Source: Lysobacter sp. A03 (lineage in GTDB: Bacteria > Pseudomonadota > Gammaproteobacteria > Xanthomonadales > Xanthomonadaceae). From it: a stretch of 51,277 bases of DNA. The notes below the pieces were generated by a model. The model was given only the letters and a program-made list of their open reading frames with translations, did no database searches and was not told where the DNA came from. Both the position numbers and the translations under genes were made by a program. Below are positions 40,672-50,367 of this stretch, in pieces; the first letter of the stretch is position 1, and the number at the start of each line of letters is the position of its first letter. The DNA lies in NCBI RefSeq assembly GCF_000855665.1, contig NZ_JXSS01000103.1, positions 1 through 51,277 of the forward strand, in the 5' to 3' direction.

Positions 40672-42165
40672 ATGACCTCGAAACCGGATTCAACGCCCTC
40701 GGCACAATCGCTGCTCGCCGCCGGCGCTGGCGCCTTGCAGCGCCAGCAGCCGCATCAGGCCATCGTGCCCTTGCAGCAAGCGGCCGCACTGGATCCGCGC
40801 AATCCCGAGATAGCGCTGTATCTGGCCCGCGCACTGGCGATGGCGCATGACAGCGCGGGCGCAATGGAACAGGTTGAGCGTGCCCTGCAGCTGACACCCG
40901 ACGACGCGCTGGCCCACGACCGCGCGGGCGACGTGCTGACCCAGTGCCATCTTCACGAGCGCGCGCTGGCCGCATTCCAGGACGCGGTTGCGCTGGCGCC
41001 GGACGATCCGGGCTACCGCTACAACCTGGCCACCTCGCTGACGTACCACGGTCGCGTCGCGGACGCGGAGCGCGAATACGAGGGGTGTATTGCCCTCGCC
41101 CCGCTGCACTGGCAGGCGCACCTGGGGCTGTCGCAGTTGCGCCGGCAAACCGCCGAAAGCAATCACCTGGAGCGTCTGCGCCGCTTGCTAGCCCGTCCGG
41201 GCAACAGCGTGACGGCGACGGTCTACCTCAATATGGCGCTGGCCAAGGAGCTGGAGGACCTGGGGGATTATCCGCAGGCGTTCGGGCACCTGGTGCGCGG
41301 CAAGTCCGCGCCCCGGCAACTGATGGGCTACTCCAGCGCGCAGGATGCGGCGCTGTTCGATGCCCTCGCGCGCAGCGTCGACCACCCGCCCGCTGGCAAC
41401 GGGCACCCCAGCCGCGAGCCAATCTTCATCGTCGGGATGCCCCGCTCCGGCACCACGCTGGTCGACCGCATCCTCGCCAGCCATCCGCAGGTCCAGTCGG
41501 CCGGTGAGTTGCACCAGTTCGGCGCCGCCTGGAAGGAGGCCATGGGCGGTGACGGCTTCCGCATGTTCGATCCGGGCCACATCGCCGCCGGCCGCGTCCG
41601 GGACTGGGCCGCGCTCGGCGAACGCTACCTGGATGGCACACGCCCCCTCACTGGGCAACTCCCGCGGTTTACCGACAATCTGCCGCACAACTTCCTCTAT
41701 CTGGGCTACATCGCCCAGGCGCTGCCCAATGCCACCTTGGTGAGCGTGCGGCGCAATGCCATGGACACCTGCCTTGGCAACTTCCGCCTGTTGTTCGGCC
41801 CCGAGTCGCCCTACTTCGGCTACTCCTATGACCTGCTCGACATCGGCCGCTACTACCTGCTGTTCGACCGTCTGATGGCGCACTGGGAACGCCATTTCCC
41901 GGGTCGCATCATCCAGGTCGACTACGAGGCGCTGGTGGCCAACCAGGAAGCTGAGACGCGTCGCCTGCTGGAGGGTGCCCGCCTGTCGTGGGAGCCGGCC
42001 TGCCTGGACTTCGCCAGCCATCCGGCGCCGGTGGCGACCGCCAGTGCCGGCCAGGTCCGCGAGCCTTTGCATGCGGGCGCGGTGGGCCGGTGGAAGCGCT
42101 ATCGCGAGCAACTGGCCCCATTGCGCGCCCTGCTGGAGGAAGGCGGGGTCGTCATCGAGGATTGA
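40672..42165 (+). CDS. TPR-sulfotransferase fusion protein
   Basis: A 497-residue cytoplasmic protein. Residues about 15-170 are a run of tetratricopeptide repeats ([38 protein letters not shown]). A sulfotransferase domain follows from about 245: the 5'-PAPS loop is [18 protein letters not shown] and the 3'-phosphate region [18 protein letters not shown]-sulfotransferases are widespread in Proteobacteria but most have no known substrate. No Shine-Dalgarno site is visible at 40672. It lies 91 bases after phhA. Confidence 0.88.
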   Translation: MTSKPDSTPSAQSLLAAGAGALQRQQPHQAIVPLQQAAALDPRNPEIALYLARALAMAHDSAGAMEQVERALQLTPDDALAHDRAGDVLTQCHLHERALAAFQDAVALAPDDPGYRYNLATSLTYHGRVADAEREYEGCIALAPLHWQAHLGLSQLRRQTAESNHLERLRRLLARPGNSVTATVYLNMALAKELEDLGDYPQAFGHLVRGKSAPRQLMGYSSAQDAALFDALARSVDHPPAGNGHPSREPIFIVGMPRSGTTLVDRILASHPQVQSAGELHQFGAAWKEAMGGDGFRMFDPGHIAAGRVRDWAALGERYLDGTRPLTGQLPRFTDNLPHNFLYLGYIAQALPNATLVSVRRNAMDTCLGNFRLLFGPESPYFGYSYDLLDIGRYYLLFDRLMAHWERHFPGRIIQVDYEALVANQEAETRRLLEGARLSWEPACLDFASHPAPVATASAGQVREPLHAGAVGRWKRYREQLAPLRALLEEGGVVIED

Positions 42166-42232
42166 GGCACCCGGACCGGATCGGGGGCCGCGGCTTACAA
42201 TGCCGCCATCGCCACTGCCCCGGAGCGCCACG

Positions 42233-43297
42233 ATGACGCCCAATCGCCGCAACAGCCCCTACTCGCTTACCCGCTTCCTGATCGAGGAGGAGCGCGCCGG
42301 TCATATCCGTCCGGACCTGCGCCTGCTGATCGAAGTGGTGACCCGCGCCTGCAAGCGCATCTCGATCGAAGTCGGCAAGGGCGCGCTGGGCGGCGTACTG
42401 GGCGATGCCGGCATCCCCGGCCAGGCCAGCATCAACGTCCAGGGCGAGGCGCAGAAGAAGCTCGATGTGATCGCCAACGACGTCCTGATGGAAGCCAACG
42501 CCTGGGGCGGCCACCTGGCCGGATTAGCGTCTGAGGAGATGGACCACAGCGTGCCGATCCAGGAACTGTGCCCGGACGGCGCGACGGCCGGCAACTATCT
42601 GTTGCTGTTTGATCCGCTGGACGGCAGCTCCAACATCGACGTCAACATCTCGGTGGGCACGATCTTCTCGGTGCTGCGCTGCCCCGAAGGCGTGGACAAG
42701 CCGGCCGATGAGCACTACCTGCAGCCGGGCACCGAGCAGCTGGTCGCCGGCTATTGCACCTACGGTCCCAACACGACCCTGGTGCTGACCATCGGCCACG
42801 GCACGCATGCCTTCACCCTTGACCGCGAGATCGGCAGCTTCACCCTGACCACGCGCGGCATGAAGATTCCCGAGGACACCCAGGAATTCGCGGTCAACAT
42901 GTCCAACCAGCGCCACTGGCAGCCGCCGATGCAGGCCTATGTCGCCGACCTGCTGGCCGGAAAGACCGGCCCACGCGGCAAGGACTTCAACATGCGCTGG
43001 GTCGCCAGCATGGTTGCCGACGTGCACCGTCTGCTGACACGGGGCGGTATCTTCAGCTATCCGCTGGACGCCAAGTGCGAGGCCAAGGGCGGCAAGCTGC
43101 GCCTGATGTACGAGGCCAACCCGATGGCGATGCTGGTCGAGCAGGCCGGCGGCGCCGCCAGTACCGGCCGCCAGCGCATGCTGGAAGTTAAACCCACCGG
43201 CCTGCACCAGCGCGTGCCGGTGTTTCTGGGGTCGCGCAACGAGGTCGATGCGGCGGTGCGCTACCACCGCGAGTTCGACCAGAAGACCACCGCCTGA
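42233..43297 (+). CDS. fbp: Fructose-1,6-bisphosphatase class 1
   Basis: A 354-residue gluconeogenic enzyme. It shows [12 protein letters not shown], the substrate and metal site [23 protein letters not shown], and the C-terminal [22 protein letters not shown]. Length is typical for the bacterial class 1 form. The ATG at 42233 has CGGAGCG nearby. It is probably transcribed from its own promoter, 67 bases after the sulfotransferase gene. Confidence 0.95.
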   Translation: MTPNRRNSPYSLTRFLIEEERAGHIRPDLRLLIEVVTRACKRISIEVGKGALGGVLGDAGIPGQASINVQGEAQKKLDVIANDVLMEANAWGGHLAGLASEEMDHSVPIQELCPDGATAGNYLLLFDPLDGSSNIDVNISVGTIFSVLRCPEGVDKPADEHYLQPGTEQLVAGYCTYGPNTTLVLTIGHGTHAFTLDREIGSFTLTTRGMKIPEDTQEFAVNMSNQRHWQPPMQAYVADLLAGKTGPRGKDFNMRWVASMVADVHRLLTRGGIFSYPLDAKCEAKGGKLRLMYEANPMAMLVEQAGGAASTGRQRMLEVKPTGLHQRVPVFLGSRNEVDAAVRYHREFDQKTTA

Positions 43298-43384
43298 ACC
43301 GATAGCCAGGAATCGTCGCCACGCTGCCTGATCGTCACGGTGTCCGGGATTGCCGCGGTGTCGCGTTGTTATCCAGTACCTGCC

Positions 43385-43415
43385 GCTGTGCGGCAACCAA
43401 GCGTTGCCGCACAGC
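43385..43415. repeat. Perfect 12-bp inverted repeat upstream of the sigma-54 activator gene
   Basis: Arms 43385-43396 and 43404-43415 are exact reverse complements with a 7-base loop. It is 88 bases after fbp and 90 before the activator start. With no T tract after it, it could be an fbp terminator hairpin or an operator for the activator gene. Confidence 0.85.
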
Positions 43416-43504
43416 ATGTGAAACCCGTATCAGGAGGGAGACTGCAGTCGGCTTGACAGGGGGATCCGGCCGCGTTTTGCCCAGGCGTCATTTGGGGGGA
43501 ACCC

Positions 43505-44836
43505 ATGGCTGTTGTTCCAGCGCTTTCCACGCAATGCGTGATCTGGTTTGGAGAACCACTGCGCCACGAACGCGCCGCCCTGGGCGCGGCCGGTTGGCAG
43601 GTGCGTGCAGCGCACGCTGATGACGGGATCGGGCTGCGCGCAGGCGACACGGTGGTCGGCCTGCTGGATCTGCGCGACGGCAGCCAGGGCTGCCTGGACC
43701 GGCTGGAGCGTCTCACCGATGACCACGATTACCTGTCGTTGCTCGCGGTCGTGCCGGCGGGGATCAGCCACGCACCGGTCCGCCATCCCCTGTTGGACCA
43801 ATGCGCCGCGATCCTGACCGCACCGCTTGACCTGTCGCGGCTGATCCAGGCCCTGGGTCGGCTGGCGCATGAGCCCCCGCTCCACCCCACCCATGCACTG
43901 GATGCGCTGATCGGCGCCAGCCTCCCGATGCGGGACATCCACGGCACCATCCGCAAGTTCGCACCGGTCGATCTGCCGGTACTCATCACCGGCCAGACCG
44001 GCACCGGCAAGGATGTCGCCGCGCGAGCGCTGCATGAGCTCTCGGCGCGTCGCCACGCCCGTTTTGCTGCGGTCAACTGCGGCGCACTGTCGCCCAACCT
44101 GGTCCAGTCCGAACTGTTCGGACACGAGCGCGGTGCCTTTACCGGTGCCAATGCGCGACGCACCGGACTGTTCGAAACCGCTGACGGCGGCACCGTGTTC
44201 CTGGACGAGATCGGCGACCTGCCCCTGGAGGCGCAGACCAACCTGCTGCGCGTGCTGCAGGAACACAGCGTGCAACGCGTGGGCAGCCACGAATCGATTC
44301 CGGTGGATGTGCGGGTGCTGGCTGCCACCAACGTCGATCTGGAAGCCGCCGTGGCGGCAGGCAGGTTCCGCAATGACCTGTTCTATCGCCTCAACGTTCT
44401 GCGACTGCACATGCCGCCGCTGTACGAGCGGGGCAAGGACATCCTCCTGCTTGCAGCGCATTTCCTGAGTGCCTTCCGGGAATCGAACCCCACCCGGGCG
44501 CGCGCCTTCAGCGCCGATGCGCAGAAGGCCATGCTGGGGTTTGATTGGCCCGGACACGTCCGCGAGCTGATCAACCGGGTCCAGCGCGCTGCGGTCATCG
44601 CCAGCGGCGAGCTGATCAGCGCCGAGGATCTCGGGCTGTGCGGCAAACAGCAGCCGCCTGCAGGTGACGGCGCCCTGGATGTGGCCCGGGAATCCGCCGA
44701 GCGCGAGGCGATCCTGAACTGCCTGCGCGAGAGTGGATTCAACATCAGCGAGACGGCGCGCCGGCTGAAGGTGTCCCGGGTGACGGTGTATCGCCTGTGC
44801 CGCAAGCACGGCCTGGACTTGGCCGAGTTGCGCTGA
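43505..44836 (+). CDS. Sigma-54-dependent activator, VpsR-like
   Basis: A 443-residue enhancer-binding protein. The first 135 residues form a degenerate receiver-like domain with no obvious phosphoacceptor pocket. The AAA+ domain follows: Walker A GQTGTGKD (about 163-170), the sigma-54 contact loop GAFTGA at 210-215, Walker B TVFLDEIG, and FRNDLFYRLNVLRL. A Fis-type helix-turn-helix ends the chain (NISETARRLKVSRVTVYRLCRKHGL). Related proteins control biofilm matrix genes. It is tail-to-tail with the six-gene Fap-like operon, whose promoter has a good sigma-54 -24 element, so it is the likely activator. A G6 run lies before the ATG. Confidence 0.93.
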   Translation: MAVVPALSTQCVIWFGEPLRHERAALGAAGWQVRAAHADDGIGLRAGDTVVGLLDLRDGSQGCLDRLERLTDDHDYLSLLAVVPAGISHAPVRHPLLDQCAAILTAPLDLSRLIQALGRLAHEPPLHPTHALDALIGASLPMRDIHGTIRKFAPVDLPVLITGQTGTGKDVAARALHELSARRHARFAAVNCGALSPNLVQSELFGHERGAFTGANARRTGLFETADGGTVFLDEIGDLPLEAQTNLLRVLQEHSVQRVGSHESIPVDVRVLAATNVDLEAAVAAGRFRNDLFYRLNVLRLHMPPLYERGKDILLLAAHFLSAFRESNPTRARAFSADAQKAMLGFDWPGHVRELINRVQRAAVIASGELISAEDLGLCGKQQPPAGDGALDVARESAEREAILNCLRESGFNISETARRLKVSRVTVYRLCRKHGLDLAELR

Positions 44837-44887
44837 CCCGCGCGCTCGGCATGAGACTCATAGGCGCGCGCTGCCGAGTCCCACGGC

Positions 44888-46270
44888 TCACAGCATGTAC
44901 GGCACCTTGAACACCAGGCTGAAGTCCGGCGCATCCGGGGTCAGACCGATGCCCAGCGAGCTGACCAGGGTGGTGTGCTGGTTGAGCGCGTAGGTCACGC
45001 CCAGATTGAACATGCCCGCGTTGGCGTCACTGCCGATGATCTTGGTCCACTCCTGACCGTCGTAGCGGGTCCGGGCACGGGCGCTCAGCTTGTCGCTGTA
45101 GGAGATGCTCAGGCTGGTGCGCTCGTTGAACGCGAACGCCACGCCGGCACCGAAATAGAAGCTGCGCCCCAGCTGCACATCACCCGGATTGACGGTCTCG
45201 GGGTTGTTGTCGAGGTCATCGAAGCTGTTGCTGAACGAGTGGATGTAGCCGAAGTTGCCGAACAGGATCGCCGGATCGGCGGTTTTCACCACCGACACGC
45301 CCACGTTGGTCTGCCAGACGCCATTGCCGGTGGGCTCCTCCTGGGGCACGGCGAAGCGGATGAACCCGTCGTCATCGCGCTCAAGCACTTCCCAGGAAAT
45401 CCCGTACGGCTCGCGCCCGGTGGGGGCTGTGACGCCGAGCGTAAGCACGGTCTCCGGCCAACGCGGGCTTTCCATGAACATCCGATAGTTGCCGCTCACG
45501 GTGACATCGCCAAAGCCGTGCCCGAAGGTGTCCTCCTGGGCCACTGCACCGGCCGATCCGCCCGCACCGCCCTTCTGGTACACCGTCTTGCGCGCGATGT
45601 AGGGCACATCCAGGTTCAGGGTCAGGCGCGGATTGAGCCCGTAACGGGCGGCGAAGTTGTAGGTCAGGGTGTCGGACTCGACGTTCTCGATGGCGATGTT
45701 GCCCAGGAAGATCGCGTCCAGCGCCAGGAAGCCGGTCAGGGTCAGTTGCTTGCGGTCGTAGCGGTTGTAGGTGACGGCATTTTCCAGGGTGAGCCGACGA
45801 TCGAACACCGCCGCCACCTGCTGTTTCACGTCATCGACGCTGCGCTTGGAGGCTTCCTTCGCCTCGGCCGCTTCGGCGGGGCTGCTGGCATAGCCCTCCG
45901 CGGACGTCGTCGGCGGGGCGGCAGCCGACGGAATCGCTACCGGCGCGGGGGACGGACTGCTTGCGACCGCTGTGGCGATCGGCTGGGCCGGCAGGGTCTT
46001 GCCGTCGACCCGGGCCTGCAGCGCCTGCACGCGCATGTCCAGCTCACGCAGACGGCGGACCTCCTGGGCGTAGCTGCCTTTCAGCACTTCCAGCTCGGCC
46101 AGCAGCGCGCGCACGTCGGCCTGGTCCTGCGGATCGACGCTGCGCTCCGGGCCCGCGCCGGTTGGCTGGGCTTGCGGCGCTGGCTGGGCGGGCCGGGCTT
46201 GCTGGGCCGGCGCCGCGAAGGGCGTGACACCGGCCAGGACCACGGTGATGGCGATTGGCAGGACTTTCAT
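44888..46270 (-). CDS. FapF-like outer-membrane exporter (last gene of Fap-like operon)
   Basis: A 460-residue exported protein starting MKVLPIAITVVLAGVTPFAA, with GAAGGA about seven bases upstream. After an Ala/Pro/Gln-rich stretch comes a coiled coil at about 50-90 (ALLAELEVLKGSYAQEVRRL), then a Pro/Ala linker, then alternating amphipathic beta strands to a C-terminal aromatic-rich end (FSLVFKVPYML) typical of outer-membrane barrels. This coiled-coil plus barrel plan is that of FapF, the Pseudomonas amyloid exporter. Its gene is last in the operon as in fapABCDEF, 99 bases after the fapE-like gene. Confidence 0.82.
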   Translation of the reverse strand: MKVLPIAITVVLAGVTPFAAPAQQARPAQPAPQAQPTGAGPERSVDPQDQADVRALLAELEVLKGSYAQEVRRLRELDMRVQALQARVDGKTLPAQPIATAVASSPSPAPVAIPSAAAPPTTSAEGYASSPAEAAEAKEASKRSVDDVKQQVAAVFDRRLTLENAVTYNRYDRKQLTLTGFLALDAIFLGNIAIENVESDTLTYNFAARYGLNPRLTLNLDVPYIARKTVYQKGGAGGSAGAVAQEDTFGHGFGDVTVSGNYRMFMESPRWPETVLTLGVTAPTGREPYGISWEVLERDDDGFIRFAVPQEEPTGNGVWQTNVGVSVVKTADPAILFGNFGYIHSFSNSFDDLDNNPETVNPGDVQLGRSFYFGAGVAFAFNERTSLSISYSDKLSARARTRYDGQEWTKIIGSDANAGMFNLGVTYALNQHTTLVSSLGIGLTPDAPDFSLVFKVPYML

Positions 46271-46369
46271 GCGCGTCCTTCCCTCTCCGAGGGCTTCACT
46301 GTCCCTGTGCCGGCGCTCCGACCGATCACGCTCCACGCTCTCGCCGTCCATGCGTCTGCCTGCTCCATG

Positions 46370-47212
46370 TCAGTAGCCTCCCGGCCCGATCCCGCGCGTC
46401 ATCTGTATCGCCTGGGCCACGTTCTGCGCCAGTTGCGCATTGGACGCCAGTGACTGGCGAACCAGGTCGATCTCCATCCGGTTGCTTACCTGCTGGTGGT
46501 CGCTGGTCAGCTGGATCGACTGGCCCAGGCTGCCGTTGCGAATCCACTGCTGGACCGCACCCTGCCCCTGGACCTGCAGCAGCACGTTGGCACTCCCGCC
46601 ATCGAACCCGGCACTGGCCACGGCGTCGTCGACGCGGCTGGTGGCGCTGCCGGGCGCGTATGCCGCGACGGACGCGGGTGCATCGCCATCACGCACGTTC
46701 AGGCGGGTGACGTTGGCGGCGATGTTGCCGTCACCGGCCACCTGCACGCTCTGGGTCATGCCCGACACGTTGGCCAGCCCGGACGCATCAACGCTGCGGG
46801 CAATACCGTCGCTGCCGGTCACCGGCGCGTCGACCGCGGTGATGTTGACCGTCGGCATGAAGCTGACCACCGGGCGGCCGCCCTGGGAGAAGTCCATGCC
46901 CAGCAGCAGCGTACCTTCAAGGGTCTGGCCGGACGCGGTCTGCCAGGTGGAGATCATCGACACACCGAACCAGGCCACCTGATGGTCGCCCACCGTGTAG
47001 CGCCCGCGCATGGTCGCCAGCTCGGGATCGGGGATTTCGGTCATGCCTGCCGCGCGGCGGACAGCAGGCGCGTCAGCCGAAGTGGGTGGTGCTGAAAGGG
47101 CACCCCCGGCAGCGGCCGCAACGGCCTGCAAGCCGCTCGCCTGGGCCGGTGTCGCCAGCAGCAGGCCCAGCGCGAAGCCGGCGGTGATGAGGTTGGAACA
47201 AAGTCGGCGCAT
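46370..47212 (-). CDS. FapE-like exported protein
   Basis: A 280-residue exported protein with signal peptide MRRLCSNLITAGFALGLLLA. The mature part has a RGRYTVGDHQVAWFGVSMIS segment, then WQTASGQTLEGTLLLGMDFS and beta-rich, Asn/Gln/Ser-rich sequence (ANVTRLNVRDG, NVLLQVQGQGAVQQWI), ending IQMTRGIGPGGY. The beginning fits FapE-type proteins, but this was judged by eye. AAGGAG eight bases before the ATG lies at the end of the upstream peptidase gene. In the Pseudomonas operon FapE is a minor extracellular component. Confidence 0.72.
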   Translation of the reverse strand: MRRLCSNLITAGFALGLLLATPAQASGLQAVAAAAGGALSAPPTSADAPAVRRAAGMTEIPDPELATMRGRYTVGDHQVAWFGVSMISTWQTASGQTLEGTLLLGMDFSQGGRPVVSFMPTVNITAVDAPVTGSDGIARSVDASGLANVSGMTQSVQVAGDGNIAANVTRLNVRDGDAPASVAAYAPGSATSRVDDAVASAGFDGGSANVLLQVQGQGAVQQWIRNGSLGQSIQLTSDHQQVSNRMEIDLVRQSLASNAQLAQNVAQAIQMTRGIGPGGY

Positions 47213-47224
47213 GATCGCGCTCCT

Positions 47225-47932
47225 TCAAAAAAGATCGGCGTGGGTGAAACCGAAGTCCAGCAGGTCGGCCTCACTGATCGGTCGCTGCATGGCCAGCAAG
47301 GCGCGCGCACTGGGGCGCTCGGAGGGCTGCAGCAACGCCGTGTTGCGGTCAAAGTCACTTCCTATAACGACGAACACTGCCCGTGACGGCCACGACTCGA
47401 GGAATTCCTCGATCGGCACACTGCGGTTGCCAAGGATCGGATCTGCGATTTCCGCGTACTCGCCCGCCACCTGCTTGAGCACGACGAAGTGGCGGAATCC
47501 GCGCACGTCCATCAACACCAGGCCCGGGACGCGCAGCGATCGCAGGCGCTCTTCACTGATCCGGTAGCCGCGCCCGCGCATGCCGATCGACTCGACATAG
47601 CGCTTGATGTCCAGCAACGAGAATCCCCGCTGCTCCACCAGTTCCGCATCCGCGATGCCCAGCATGCCCTGGATCACCGTCGTCTCATCGGCATCCAGGT
47701 GGTAGGCGTAGCGCAGGATGGTTGCCAGCGCCGAGGCGCCGCAGCTGTAGTCGGTCTGTTGCCGCACGATGTTGCGGAAGCGACCTTCGCGCATGCTCTC
47801 CACGTTGCGGGTGTACAGGCCGCCGTTGGGCAGCACCCCGCTGAACGCGATCTCGCCGGCCAGTGCGGGCGGCGCGAATGCGGACCACGTCAGCACGCAG
47901 CCCGTTGCCAGCATCTGCAGGAATCGGGTCAT
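47225..47932 (-). CDS. C39-family peptidase, FapD-like
   Basis: A 235-residue exported papain-like protease with signal MTRFLQMLATGCVLTWSAF. The catalytic Cys64 is in QQTDYSCGASALATILRYAY, followed by His148 in VRGFRHFVVLKQ and Asp in EIADPILGN, so the triad is intact. FapD has this plan and is needed for Fap amyloid secretion. It has no ABC transporter fused, unlike bacteriocin C39 proteases. It lies between the large subunit gene and the FapE-like gene as in fapCDE. Confidence 0.88.
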   Translation of the reverse strand: MTRFLQMLATGCVLTWSAFAPPALAGEIAFSGVLPNGGLYTRNVESMREGRFRNIVRQQTDYSCGASALATILRYAYHLDADETTVIQGMLGIADAELVEQRGFSLLDIKRYVESIGMRGRGYRISEERLRSLRVPGLVLMDVRGFRHFVVLKQVAGEYAEIADPILGNRSVPIEEFLESWPSRAVFVVIGSDFDRNTALLQPSERPSARALLAMQRPISEADLLDFGFTHADLF

Positions 47933-47952
47933 GTCACTCTACCGTTGAAAGG

Positions 47953-47991
47953 GAAAGCCCCGCTCCCGGGGGAAAGGAGAGCGGGGCTTTC
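47953..47991 (-). terminator. Intercistronic hairpin between fapC-like and fapD-like genes
   Basis: Arms 47953-47965 and 47979-47991 form a perfect 13-bp stem with a 13-base loop. Reading with the operon it is followed by CCCTTTC, a weak U-tract. It may be a leaky terminator or a 3' stabiliser that leaves more subunit mRNA than export mRNA. Confidence 0.75.
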
Positions 47992-48035
47992 GGGACCCGG
48001 TCGCAGGGGAGGGCGACCGGGGTTACGCTCCTGGC

Positions 48036-49670
48036 TTACTGCTCGCCGCCGCCGCCGCCGCCACCACCGCCGCCCGTCGAGGGCTGAGCGACCGCGAGGG
48101 ACAGGCTGTTGGCCTGCAGGTTGCCGGTACCCGCGGCGACGTTGACGCCGATGTTGCCGGAGGCGGCGCTGAACGCGCTGCCCGACAGGCTCGCCGTGTT
48201 GGTCGCGTCCACTGCGATCCAGTACGAGTTGGTCACGCTGCCGCTCAGGCTGGCATCCAGTGCCGCGTAACCCAACTCCAGGAAGCCCAGCTCACCGGAC
48301 TGGCTGGACTCGGTTGTGCCCGAGACAGAACCTTCGCCGTCCATGTCGACGCCAAACGCCAGCGCGCCGCCGTCGTCGTTGAGATCGGATCCGCCCTGGG
48401 TATCGGTATCCAGGTCGAGGTGGCCCATCAGGTTGCCGCCCGGATGCGGGTTGGACGAGTCGTCGTTGGCTCCGTTGGACCACATGTCGGGGTACACGTC
48501 GCCGATCTGGTCGGCGAAGCCCGACAGCGATGCGGTGCTGGTGCCATCGAAGCTGCCCTGCGAGGTGCCTTCGTAGCCGCCGTAACCTTCGGCGATCGTG
48601 ATGCCGTCCACCGTACCGCTCAGGTCGATCGCCACGGTCTCGGTGCGTCGCTCGTAATGTCCGGCGTTGTCGGTCACGTTACCCGAGCTGTTCTGATTGG
48701 AACTCACGCTCGATTGGGCGTAGGCACTCGTGGCCACCGACGCGGCCAGCGCATTTTTCTGCTGGTTGTTGTTGCCAGCGGCAATGTTGACCCCGATGTT
48801 GCCGGAGGCCGCACTGAACGCGTTGCCACCCATGCTGGCGTCGTTGGTCACGCCGCTGTTCATGGTGAGGTTGCCGCTGCCCGCCTGGTTGACGAAGACT
48901 TCCGCATCGGCCATGCCGAAGGCGAAGCTCGCATCCGCCGCGGACAGGGCCGCAGCGTTGTCCTGCACGTTGTTGTCGCCGGCGGCGACGTTGAAGGCCA
49001 GGTTGCCGGACGCGTCGGACGCCACATCGTCCTCGATCGACGCCTCGTTTGTCAGCATGTCGTTCAGGCCGAGGTTGTCGCTGGAAGACTGACGGTTGTC
49101 GACGATGGCAATGGCCGCCGAATCCAGCTCGATGTCGCCACTGATGGTCGGGTTGCCGGTGAAGCTGATGTCCGAGCTCAACGACAGGTCCTTCTTCAGC
49201 GAGACCGATACCTGGTGCTCGTTGCCTTCCTTGCGCACGTCGGAGTTGACCACCTCGGTGCGCTCGATGTTCTCGGTGACGTCGTTGGACCAGGTGTAGG
49301 CACGGTCATCGGTGATGGACGTGTCGCTGGAGTACGAATCGCTCACCGAATTGCTGGTGCTGTTGTCGACCGAGGTGCTGTAGCTGCGATCATCGTTGAT
49401 CGACACGTCGCCGGTATAGGAATCGCTCACCTGGTTGCTGGTGTAGTTGTAGGTGGATGTGTTGTCGGTGGTCGTGTTGGTCGTGTCGTTGTTGACGGTG
49501 GTGTTGCGGGTGTCGTCGACGGTGATGTCCCAGTCTTCCACGACGACGTGGTTGTGCAGGATATCTGCACTGACATTGGGGTCATCCACGCTCTGGGCAA
49601 ACGCCAGCGGGCTGGCGAGCAGCGTGGTGACCGCCAACGCAATGGCGGTTTTGCGGATCGTGATCTTCAT
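48036..49670 (-). CDS. FapC-like major amyloid subunit candidate
   Basis: A 544-residue exported protein with signal peptide MKITIRKTAIALAVTTLLAS (cleavage after AFAQ). Residues 45-130 are Asn/Thr/Ser/Asp-rich with a tandem duplication (VSDSYTGDVSINDDR, then VSDSYSSDTSITDDR). The rest has amyloid-type repeats: ASGNLAFNVAAGDNNVQDN, ASGNIGVNIAAGNNNQQKN and ASGNIGVNVAAGTGNLQAN, as in FapB/FapC. No cysteine is present, unlike the CxxC of Pseudomonas FapC as I recall it. The tail is ten glycines then EQ, coded by a GGC/GGT-type run. The start has AGAGGA about eight bases upstream; an in-frame ATG 30 bases earlier is less likely. Confidence 0.8.
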   Translation of the reverse strand: MKITIRKTAIALAVTTLLASPLAFAQSVDDPNVSADILHNHVVVEDWDITVDDTRNTTVNNDTTNTTTDNTSTYNYTSNQVSDSYTGDVSINDDRSYSTSVDNSTSNSVSDSYSSDTSITDDRAYTWSNDVTENIERTEVVNSDVRKEGNEHQVSVSLKKDLSLSSDISFTGNPTISGDIELDSAAIAIVDNRQSSSDNLGLNDMLTNEASIEDDVASDASGNLAFNVAAGDNNVQDNAAALSAADASFAFGMADAEVFVNQAGSGNLTMNSGVTNDASMGGNAFSAASGNIGVNIAAGNNNQQKNALAASVATSAYAQSSVSSNQNSSGNVTDNAGHYERRTETVAIDLSGTVDGITIAEGYGGYEGTSQGSFDGTSTASLSGFADQIGDVYPDMWSNGANDDSSNPHPGGNLMGHLDLDTDTQGGSDLNDDGGALAFGVDMDGEGSVSGTTESSQSGELGFLELGYAALDASLSGSVTNSYWIAVDATNTASLSGSAFSAASGNIGVNVAAGTGNLQANSLSLAVAQPSTGGGGGGGGGGEQ

Positions 49671-49715
49671 TGCTTCATCCTCTCTCTCTCGTGGTACCAC
49701 TTGAACGGGAACGAT

Positions 49716-50366
49716 TCACGGGTGTCCGTCGACAGACAGCGCCAGCTGGTTGCTGATGCTGTTGCCCGACCCCGCGATCTGGTTGAGTTGCAGAATTCCT
49801 TCGAATCCCTGCATGGCGGTGGATTCCACCGCGACGTTGCGCGTGCCGGGTCTGGCCACGTCCGGATTCGGGGACGTCTGCCCCCCTGCTGACGCGGATA
49901 CGGCCGACAGCAGATTGCCGTCGGTCGATTCGCGTATGCCCTGGTGCGCCAGCGCGGCGGCGACGAGGTTGGTCTCCGCGTTGCCGCTTCCGCTGGCCTG
50001 ATTGATCGACACCAGCCCGCTGGCATGGCCGAACGCCAGGCCACCGATCGTGGCGGACGCATGCGTGGGGGTGTCGTGGTGATCGTTGGCGGTTTGCTGG
50101 TTGGAGCGGGCGAAGGCAGCGGCCTGGCCACCGCTTGCGAAGCTGCGCAGGTTGGATTGCAGGTTGTGGTCGCCGGCCGCCAGGTTGGCGCCGACGGCGC
50201 CGCTGGCATCGACAAACGCCCGGCCGTCGATGCGGCTGGTGGCGAGGTAATCGAGCATCTCGGCGTAGCCGTCGCCGGACTGGGCAGCGATCACCGGCGA
50301 GCAGAAAAGCGTGGCCGCGACGGTAATGGCCAGACACGGCAATGAGCGGGAGCAGATCATCGCCAT
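49716..50366 (-). CDS. FapB-like amyloid nucleator candidate
   Basis: A 216-residue exported protein starting MAMICSRSLPCLAITVAATL (an alternative ATG is at 50360). After cleavage near SPVIAAQ, it holds three repeat units like those of the larger subunit: ASGAVGANLAAGDHNLQSN, ASGLVSINQASGSGNAETN and FEGILQLNQIAGSGNSISN. The shared repeats and smaller size parallel Pseudomonas FapB, which nucleates FapC fibres. Cys occurs only in the signal peptide. The ATG is one base after the stop of the fapA-like gene, so the two are coupled. Confidence 0.8.
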   Translation of the reverse strand: MAMICSRSLPCLAITVAATLFCSPVIAAQSGDGYAEMLDYLATSRIDGRAFVDASGAVGANLAAGDHNLQSNLRSFASGGQAAAFARSNQQTANDHHDTPTHASATIGGLAFGHASGLVSINQASGSGNAETNLVAAALAHQGIRESTDGNLLSAVSASAGGQTSPNPDVARPGTRNVAVESTAMQGFEGILQLNQIAGSGNSISNQLALSVDGHP

Positions 50367-50367
50367 G

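Noticed and set aside
44845-44878. 7-bp inverted repeat between activator and fapF-like genes as terminator
   Set aside because: Short stem, 20-base loop and no T tract; too weak to list.
48045-48074. Triplet run as a CRISPR or tandem repeat locus
   Set aside because: It is an in-frame Gly10 tail of the amyloid subunit.
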